DNA of 28,567 nucleotides, taken from positions 1 through 28,567 of the forward strand of contig NZCU01000034.1 of the NCBI GenBank assembly GCA_002688395.1. Reading direction: 5' to 3'. The stretch is from Nanobdellota archaeon (GTDB taxonomy: Archaea > Nanobdellota > Nanobdellia > SCGC-AAA011-G17 > ARS1403). The position numbers and the translations under genes were made by a program. Positions within the stretch are counted from its first letter, which is position 1. Every line of letters begins with the position of its first letter. Positions 16,031 to 20,959 of the stretch are shown in pieces. Below the pieces are notes generated by a model. That model saw only the letters and a list, made by a program, of their open reading frames with translations. It did not search any database and had not been told where the DNA came from.

Positions 16031-16399
16031 ATGAATGGTTTAAGTAGGTATAGAAGAGTTCTAAGATATATTGATGGTTTAGAAAAAGATAATCCTAAAA
16101 AAAATAGAAAAGATATGAAAGCTCTTCACAAAAAACTAAAATTTACAGGATACAAACTAAGGACTTTAGAAACAGCAAGAGTGGTTGCATTAGTTTTATT
16201 ATATTCTTCTATTACATCTGCAGTAGTTTCTATAGTTCCTGGATTTGAAGCATTTTCAGCAAATATTTTAAAATTCTCTAGTTTAATAGGTTCAACCATT
16301 TTCTTAATAGTAATAGGAATAACTTCTAAATTAATGGCCCTTTATATGATAGATTTACATCTAATTTCTAGTCATATGATTTCTATTTACAAAAAATGA
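16031..16399 (+). CDS. Small membrane protein paired with an M50 protease
   Basis: Hypothetical protein of 122 residues. It has a basic, helical N-terminal region (1-47) rich in Lys and Arg, then two hydrophobic helices (about 49-69 and 78-108, the second long enough to be broken in two). No family is recognised. The stop overlaps the start of the M50 peptidase as ATGA, so the two are translated together; a role as a partner, anchor or substrate of the protease is possible but unproven. The TATA box lies 25 bases upstream of the ATG. Confidence 0.7.
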   Translation: MNGLSRYRRVLRYIDGLEKDNPKKNRKDMKALHKKLKFTGYKLRTLETARVVALVLLYSSITSAVVSIVPGFEAFSANILKFSSLIGSTIFLIVIGITSKLMALYMIDLHLISSHMISIYKK

Positions 16400-16932
16400 T
16401 TTTAACATTTACAGAAGTAATAAATTTCATAATCTTAATACTTGGAATAGGATATATATTTACTTCAAATTTTACACAAAGATCAGCACTTTCATTCTCA
16501 AGGTTTAATTTAAAAGATTTCAAAATAGCATTAATAGCAACATCTCCTGCTGTTTTTTTCCATGAATTGTTCCACAAATTAATAGCAATAGCATTTGGGC
16601 ATAATGCAACATTCCATATTTTTACTCCAGGATTATTAATTGGGGTAGTTCTAAAATTAATAAATTCCCCATTTTTATTTATAGCTCCAGGTTTTGTATC
16701 AATACCACCAATAGCAAATGATTTTCAATTTAGACTAATAGCTTTTGCAGGTCCATTCGCTAACCTATTACTTTTCTTAATAGCTACAATAATATTAAAA
16801 AAAGCAAAAAATTTAAGCGAAAAACAATTAATCATACTTCACTTAACAAAGAGAATAAATATAATCTTATTATTATTTAACATGATTCCATTCGGACCTT
16901 TAGATGGAGCAAAAGTATTATTTGGATCTTGA
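16396..16932 (+). CDS. M50-type (site-2-protease-like) membrane metallopeptidase
   Basis: Membrane protein of 178 residues with four to five helices. The zinc motif HELFH (56-60) sits at the end of a hydrophobic segment, as in intramembrane S2P/SpoIVFB proteases. The second metal-binding element appears as NMIPFGPLDGAKVL near the C terminus, with D170 as the expected third ligand. GPFANL matches the conserved G-x-xxN helix between them. It would cut membrane proteins within the bilayer. There is no PDZ or CBS domain. Oddity: the protein stops only eight residues after D170 (ending in LFGS), where family members usually continue. The stop lies within the 15-base overlap with the TFE gene on the other strand. 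Confidence 0.8.
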   Translation: MILTFTEVINFIILILGIGYIFTSNFTQRSALSFSRFNLKDFKIALIATSPAVFFHELFHKLIAIAFGHNATFHIFTPGLLIGVVLKLINSPFLFIAPGFVSIPPIANDFQFRLIAFAGPFANLLLFLIATIILKKAKNLSEKQLIILHLTKRINIILLLFNMIPFGPLDGAKVLFGS

Positions 16933-17637
16933 TTTTCTTTTAGCTGGTTTCTTTTTAGTTGGTTTTCTTTTAGCCGGTTTTCTCTTTGGAGCTTTTCTTT
17001 TAGTTGATTTCTTTTTAGTTGGTTTTCTCTTAGTTGTTTTTCTTTTAGATGGCTTTCTCTTTGGAGCTTTTCTTTTAGCTGGTTTCTTTTTAGTTGGTTT
17101 TTTTCTTGGTTTCTTTTTAGGTATTTCAATATAAGGTTTAGATAATTGTTCATTAATTTCAGTAATTTCTTTTTCAATAGATACAATTCTTTTAGAATTA
17201 TCCTCTTGTTCTAAAACTTTACCACAATCAGGGCACTTAAAATCATATTCCATTGCATTTTCTAAATTTAATCTAACACATCCACTTGGACAAGCAAAAT
17301 AACTTCCTTCAGTTTCACTTTCTAATCTTTTTTTAAGAAGTCCTAATTTTTCTTTTTTAATTTTTAAATATAAATCATGAGCTCTTCTTTGATCAAATGT
17401 CCAATAATAAATATACCACCCTTTTTTCTTATCTTTTTTTCTTATAAAAGTAACAAGATTATGAGAGTAAAGCCTATAAAGCATATTCCTTACTTGATTA
17501 ACAGTAATGTTTAATTTTTCAGCAATCTTAAATTCACTAACATGCTTCTTTCCCTTAATTAGCTCAACTAGTTCTACAACGTCCTTTCCTGCAATCTCTT
17601 CAATTAATTCTATTACAATTTCACTGTCTAAGCTCAT
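16918..17637 (-). CDS. tfe: Transcription factor E (TFE alpha) with a lysine/proline-rich tail
   Basis: Archaeal general transcription factor, counterpart of the TFIIE alpha N-terminal half. It helps open the promoter with TBP, TFB and RNA polymerase. In the 239-residue protein, 1-105 is the winged-helix domain (IAEKLNITVNQVRNMLYRLY, then WYIYYWTFD) with a coiled linker. A zinc ribbon follows, with C116, C120, C135 and C138. Residues 174-239 form a tail of Lys/Arg-Pro repeats (KKPTKKKPAKRKAPKRKP type). TFE is normally about 170-190 residues without such a tail. The ATG at 17637 was chosen over an upstream TTG (17700) because family members begin just before the IVIELIEEIAG helix and a weak TATA lies about 30 bases upstream. 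Confidence 0.88.
   Translation of the reverse strand: MSLDSEIVIELIEEIAGKDVVELVELIKGKKHVSEFKIAEKLNITVNQVRNMLYRLYSHNLVTFIRKKDKKKGWYIYYWTFDQRRAHDLYLKIKKEKLGLLKKRLESETEGSYFACPSGCVRLNLENAMEYDFKCPDCGKVLEQEDNSKRIVSIEKEITEINEQLSKPYIEIPKKKPRKKPTKKKPAKRKAPKRKPSKRKTTKRKPTKKKSTKRKAPKRKPAKRKPTKKKPAKRKSRSK
16921..17118 (-). repeat. Low-complexity KKxP/KRxP repeat coding region of tfe
   Basis: Encodes residues 174-239 of TFE. It is built from degenerate 4-5 codon units (K-K/R-K-P-T/A/S) that recur at DNA level; for example GGAGCTTTTCTTTTAG occurs at 16988 and 17063 on the plus strand. The plus strand is a series of T4-T6 tracts separated by GG. The repeat produces long open frames on both strands, but only the tfe frame is supported. 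Confidence 0.8.
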
Positions 17638-17662
17638 TAAATCTAAAAAACTAATAGATTGA

Positions 17663-17671
17663 TTAAAAAAT
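17663..17671 (-). promoter_or_regulatory. Weak TATA-like box for tfe
   Basis: The minus strand reads ATTTTTTAA, centred about 30 bases before the ATG at 17637. It is a weaker match than the other boxes in this window. Confidence 0.35.
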
Positions 17672-17713
17672 GTTTCGATTATGTATTTACTACACTCCAA
17701 TAATAAGAAAACC

Positions 17714-17722
17714 TTTTTATAG
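17714..17722 (+). promoter_or_regulatory. TATA box for the coiled-coil gene pair
   Basis: TTTTTATAG, centred about 43 bases before the ATG at 17762. The predicted start of transcription is near 17744, leaving a leader of about 18 bases that holds the ribosome binding site. Confidence 0.5.
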
Positions 17723-17747
17723 TAAAGTTATCTTTTACCATTCAAAA

Positions 17748-17755
17748 GGGAGGTG
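17748..17755 (+). promoter_or_regulatory. Strong Shine-Dalgarno site deciding the start at 17762
   Basis: GGGAGGTG, six bases before the ATG. It fully matches the archaeal anti-Shine-Dalgarno core and is the best such site seen in the window, where most first genes have none. An in-frame GTG at 17753 lies inside the site and is therefore rejected as a start. Confidence 0.75.
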
Positions 17756-17761
17756 CTCTTA

Positions 17762-18160
17762 ATGGGCCTATTCAAAAAGAAAAAAGAAGAGATTAAAGAC
17801 AGACTAAAACCACCTACATTCCCAGGTTTATCAGAACCACAATTTCCAAGTTATGAACCATCATTTCCAAGTTCTTCAGAAAACATAAAAAGTGCAATAT
17901 CAAAACCATTATTTCCTGAAGCAGAACAAAAATCAAGTATATCAGAAGAAAAAGCTATTTTTGTACAAATAGACAAATACAAACAAGCTATTGACACTCT
18001 AGAAATGATAAAAGAAAAACTAAAAACTTCTCAAACAATACTTAACGAGTTAAATGAACTAAAAAAACAAGAGGATGCAGAGTTCTCAGAGTGGCAAGCT
18101 AATATAGAAGAAGTAAAAGAAAAATTATCTGTAGTAGATAATAATTTATTTGAGGTATAA
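17762..18160 (+). CDS. Hypothetical coiled-coil protein, first of a pair
   Basis: Unrecognised cytoplasmic protein of 132 residues. The N terminus is basic (GLFKKKKEEIKDRLK), then comes a Pro/Ser-rich linker (about 17-55) with repeated FP and PSFPSS elements. A helical region (about 60-130, beginning IFVQIDKYKQAIDTLEMI) is predicted to be a coiled coil. There is no signal peptide or membrane helix. The stop is four bases before the start of the next small gene, so the two form an operon. The plan of linker plus coiled coil suggests an adaptor or scaffold. My impression that it recurs in related uncultured archaea is memory only. Confidence 0.7.
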   Translation: MGLFKKKKEEIKDRLKPPTFPGLSEPQFPSYEPSFPSSSENIKSAISKPLFPEAEQKSSISEEKAIFVQIDKYKQAIDTLEMIKEKLKTSQTILNELNELKKQEDAEFSEWQANIEEVKEKLSVVDNNLFEV

Positions 18161-18164
18161 TTTA

Positions 18165-18587
18165 ATGGCAGCAAGAAGAAAAGCCAAAGTTGTACATGCA
18201 CAAATAGGCAATCCAGTTCTTGTAAGAAAAACACTACTAGAAACAAGTATTCTTTCTATTGAAAATTTAAAAATATTAAAAAATATTAGGCAAGTAAAAA
18301 AAAGAAAAGATAAATTAAAAACTGAACTAAGAAGACAATGTAGGGAAATGAGACAATTAATAATAGAATTTGAAGGAATTCTCCCACCATTAAGTGAAGT
18401 AGGAATTCATCCTCAAAAAGAATCTGAAAAAGTAGTAAAAAAAGTAGCTAAGAAAGAAGCAGTAAAAAGAAAAGATCAAGAAAAATTAATGGTAAAAACA
18501 ACAGAACAAACAAAGAATCCATTTGAACAAAGAGATCAATTAGATTTCGATATTGATAAATTAAAACAAAAAATAAGCGGACTTTAA
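18165..18587 (+). CDS. Hypothetical basic coiled-coil protein, second of a pair
   Basis: Unrecognised protein of 140 residues, highly basic and almost wholly helical. It begins MAARRKAKVVHAQIG, followed by a long helix (about 28-75, rich in Lys/Arg with Leu/Ile spacing) and the EFEGILPPLSEVG segment. A Lys/Glu-rich tail and a second short helix (about 122-139, FDIDKLKQKISGL) end the chain. The ATG at 18165 is preceded by a Shine-Dalgarno-like TGAGGT (18151-18156) inside the end of the preceding gene; a TTG at 18150 is rejected. The partner gene four bases upstream suggests that the two proteins act together. The 3' end overlaps alaS by 4 bases. Confidence 0.68.
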   Translation: MAARRKAKVVHAQIGNPVLVRKTLLETSILSIENLKILKNIRQVKKRKDKLKTELRRQCREMRQLIIEFEGILPPLSEVGIHPQKESEKVVKKVAKKEAVKRKDQEKLMVKTTEQTKNPFEQRDQLDFDIDKLKQKISGL

Positions 18588-20335
18588 TTTTCTAATATAG
18601 CTTTTATCCTTCTAACTCCAGCGCTAGAGCTTTCCTGTTTAATAATTTTAAATTTACCTTTTATCTCTTTAGTATTATTAACATGTGGACCTGCACAAAT
18701 TTCTTTAGAATAATTTTCAACAGTATAAACACTAACCTTATCCCCATATTTTTCTTCAAAAATACCACTAGCTCCTTGTTTCTTAGCTTCCTCAACACTC
18801 ATTTCCTTTCTTTCAACATTTAATTCTTCATCTATCTTTTCATTAACTTCATTCTCAATTTTCTCAATTTCCTCATATGTTAATTTTCTATCTAAATTAA
18901 AATCAAATCTTATTCTTTCTTTAGTAATATTACTCCCTTTTTGTTCTATATCAAGACTTACATTATTTCTTAATGCTTGCAATAATAAATGTGTAGTTGT
19001 ATGTAGTTGTGTAGTTTCTCCACTATCATCTGCTAATCCACTTTTGAAAACTCCTTTAGTAGCTGTCCTACTCAAATCTTGATGTTTTTTATATTCATCC
19101 CAAAAACCATCTTCATCAACTTCTAAATTTTTCTCTTTAGCTAATTCAACAGTCATCTCAATAGGAAATCCATAGCTAGCAAACAAAGTAAAAACAACAT
19201 TACTAGGTAACACATTACCCTCTAAATTTTTAACTTCTCTTTCAAACACTCTTAAACCAGAACTCAAACTTTTCTTAAATTTCTCAATTTCTTTTTTTAA
19301 TTCATTTAAAATAAAAATTTCATTCTTTTTTAATTCAGTATAACTTTCCTTATTAATATCAATAACAGCTTTAGCAACTTCTTCTAAGAAATCATCTCTC
19401 TGTATTCCAATTAATCTGGAAAATCTTAAAGCTCTCCTAATTAATCTTCTCAAAACATAACCTCTTCCTAAATTATCAGGAGTTATTTTCTCATCTAAAA
19501 TAAATACAGAAGCTTTTACATGATCACTAATAATTCTTTCAGCTCTTTCATCCTCTTTCTTAGAAAATTTTTTAACAACCCCAATTATAGGTGAAAATGA
19601 ACTAGTCTCAAATACAGATTTTTTATTTTCTAAAACTACCATCATTCTATCAACACCCATACCAGTATCAACATTCTTTTGCTTTAATTCTTCTAATTTA
19701 CCAATGCCCAATTTATTATATTGCATAAATACATCATTCCAAATCTCTACCCACTTAACATCCTTAACATCAAATTCTTTAGGAGCTTCCCCATCTCCAG
19801 TCCAATAAAACATCTCTGTATCAGGACCACAAGGACCACTATTACCAGCAGGACCCCACCAATTATCTTCTTTGCCCAAAAAAATTATTCTATCTTTGGA
19901 AATCCCTAAACTCTCCCAAACTTTAGCACTTTCAACATCTTTCTCAGCATTTTCATCCCCTTCAAAACAACTAATAGCTAATTTATCTTTATCTAATTTT
20001 AAAACATCAACTAAAAATTCATAACTTAATTTAATAGCTTCCTCTTTAAAATAACCTCCTAAAGACCAATTCCCTAACATTTCAAAGAAAGTTAAATGAA
20101 CCTCATCTCCAACTTCCTCAATATCCCCGGTTCTAATACATTTCTGAACATTAACTAAATTTTTCCCTAAAGGATGTTTTTGTCCTAATAAATAAGGAAC
20201 TAAAGGATGCATCCCAGCCGTAGTAAACAAAACAGTAGGATCATTTTCAGGAACTAAACTAGCATTTTTAATTTCTTTATGCTTTTTATTCTTAAAAAAT
20301 TCAATATATTTCCTTTTTAACTCATCGGCATTCAT
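18584..20335 (-). CDS. alaS: Alanyl-tRNA synthetase, short form without the C-Ala domain
   Basis: Class II synthetase for tRNA-Ala with its own editing site. At 583 residues it is far shorter than the usual 850-900. The catalytic domain (about 1-235) has the bacterial-type opening (SLVPENDPTVLFTTAGMHP), FFEMLGNWSLGGYF, NSGPCGPDTE and motif 3 as DTGMGVDRM. A tRNA-binding helical domain follows. The editing domain keeps all four metal ligands: H445 and H449 (HTTTH), C547 and H551 (CAGPHV). The chain ends at SSSAGVRRIKAI, exactly where the DHHA1-type C-Ala domain would begin. Wording such as CAGPHV and LGNWSLGGYF resembles CPR-bacterial enzymes rather than archaeal ones. The TATA box is 28 bases upstream. 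Confidence 0.95.
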   Translation of the reverse strand: MNADELKRKYIEFFKNKKHKEIKNASLVPENDPTVLFTTAGMHPLVPYLLGQKHPLGKNLVNVQKCIRTGDIEEVGDEVHLTFFEMLGNWSLGGYFKEEAIKLSYEFLVDVLKLDKDKLAISCFEGDENAEKDVESAKVWESLGISKDRIIFLGKEDNWWGPAGNSGPCGPDTEMFYWTGDGEAPKEFDVKDVKWVEIWNDVFMQYNKLGIGKLEELKQKNVDTGMGVDRMMVVLENKKSVFETSSFSPIIGVVKKFSKKEDERAERIISDHVKASVFILDEKITPDNLGRGYVLRRLIRRALRFSRLIGIQRDDFLEEVAKAVIDINKESYTELKKNEIFILNELKKEIEKFKKSLSSGLRVFEREVKNLEGNVLPSNVVFTLFASYGFPIEMTVELAKEKNLEVDEDGFWDEYKKHQDLSRTATKGVFKSGLADDSGETTQLHTTTHLLLQALRNNVSLDIEQKGSNITKERIRFDFNLDRKLTYEEIEKIENEVNEKIDEELNVERKEMSVEEAKKQGASGIFEEKYGDKVSVYTVENYSKEICAGPHVNNTKEIKGKFKIIKQESSSAGVRRIKAILEN

Positions 20336-20358
20336 AAGAACATTATCTTAGATATAAC

Positions 20359-20367
20359 TTTAAAAAA
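20359..20367 (-). promoter_or_regulatory. TATA box for alaS
   Basis: The minus strand reads TTTTTTAAA, centred about 28 bases before the alaS ATG. It lies directly against the stop codon of the upstream gene (20369-20371). Confidence 0.55.
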
Positions 20368-20368
20368 C

Positions 20369-20926
20369 TTATGATAAACTCTCTAAAAACTTATCAAAAA
20401 CTTTCTTAGAAACACAATTTCCAGCTACACATAAATTACTTCTACATTCAAAATTATTCACACAAGAATCTCCATCAAATAATTGAACTTCTAAATCCTC
20501 AGTAATATCACAATAAGTTCCATCATTCGTTCTTAATCCTACATCTAAGCAAACTCCTTTGAAATAACATCCATCATTACAACTACCAAACTTAGATTCT
20601 CCCTTTGTTAATTCTCCTCTCTCTAAACATTTTCCTTTACTTTTTTCTTCTACACAACCAAAACTACAATGAGTCTCATCAATTAGTCCATTACTCCTAT
20701 CTTCTAAACAAAAATATTCATTAAGTGTGGTACTATTAATACAAAAATCTCTTTTAGAAGTACCATCATACCCTACTAAATTACCACCAACCCCAGGATT
20801 AATACCGCCATCACTATCAACACATGCATTAACAACATTACCTGTTACGTCTCCAAATTCAGCTCTTAACATAGTAAGTAAACCAAAAACAAGTAATGCA
20901 AAAAATACTATATCAATCTTCTTCAT
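20369..20926 (-). CDS. Cys-rich exported protein with TGNVV motif
   Basis: Hypothetical protein of 185 residues. An N-terminal hydrophobic helix (about 5-20) is followed directly by GDVTGNVV, a motif that I associate with many exported proteins of Woesearchaeota and relatives. The rest is extracellular and has 14 cysteines (an even number, all after residue 34). One module begins CVDSDGGINPG with a second Cys pair in YFCLED. A second, at 155-171, reads CVNNFECRSNLCVAGNC, a compact knot seen in many uncultured archaeal surface proteins. The function is unknown. Its TATA box is 27 bases upstream, so it is probably a separate unit between alaS and leuS. Confidence 0.72.
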   Translation of the reverse strand: MKKIDIVFFALLVFGLLTMLRAEFGDVTGNVVNACVDSDGGINPGVGGNLVGYDGTSKRDFCINSTTLNEYFCLEDRSNGLIDETHCSFGCVEEKSKGKCLERGELTKGESKFGSCNDGCYFKGVCLDVGLRTNDGTYCDITEDLEVQLFDGDSCVNNFECRSNLCVAGNCVSKKVFDKFLESLS

Positions 20927-20948
20927 AATATAGATTAATTATCTAATA

Positions 20949-20957
20949 ATATAAAAA
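20949..20957 (-). promoter_or_regulatory. TATA box for the Cys-rich exported protein
   Basis: The minus strand reads TTTTTATAT, centred about 27 bases before the ATG at 20926. It ends two bases before the leuS stop codon (20960). Confidence 0.5.
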
Positions 20958-20959
20958 AC

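Noticed and set aside
16839..17186. Long open frames on both strands across the TFE tail (16839-17186 minus, 16904-17134 plus)
   Set aside because: They are produced by the KKxP repeat; only the tfe frame has a zinc ribbon and winged helix in continuity with it.
17637..17700. TTG at 17700 as the start of TFE, adding 21 residues
   Set aside because: The extra segment has no family match and TFE proteins begin near the IVIELIEEIAG helix; ATG at 17637 fits, though its TATA box is weak.
17753..17761. GTG at 17753 as the start of the coiled-coil protein
   Set aside because: It lies within the Shine-Dalgarno site that serves the ATG at 17762.
18150..18164. TTG at 18150 as the start of the second coiled-coil protein
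   Set aside because: The ATG at 18165 has a GAGGT site at good spacing; the TTG would overlap the preceding gene without need.
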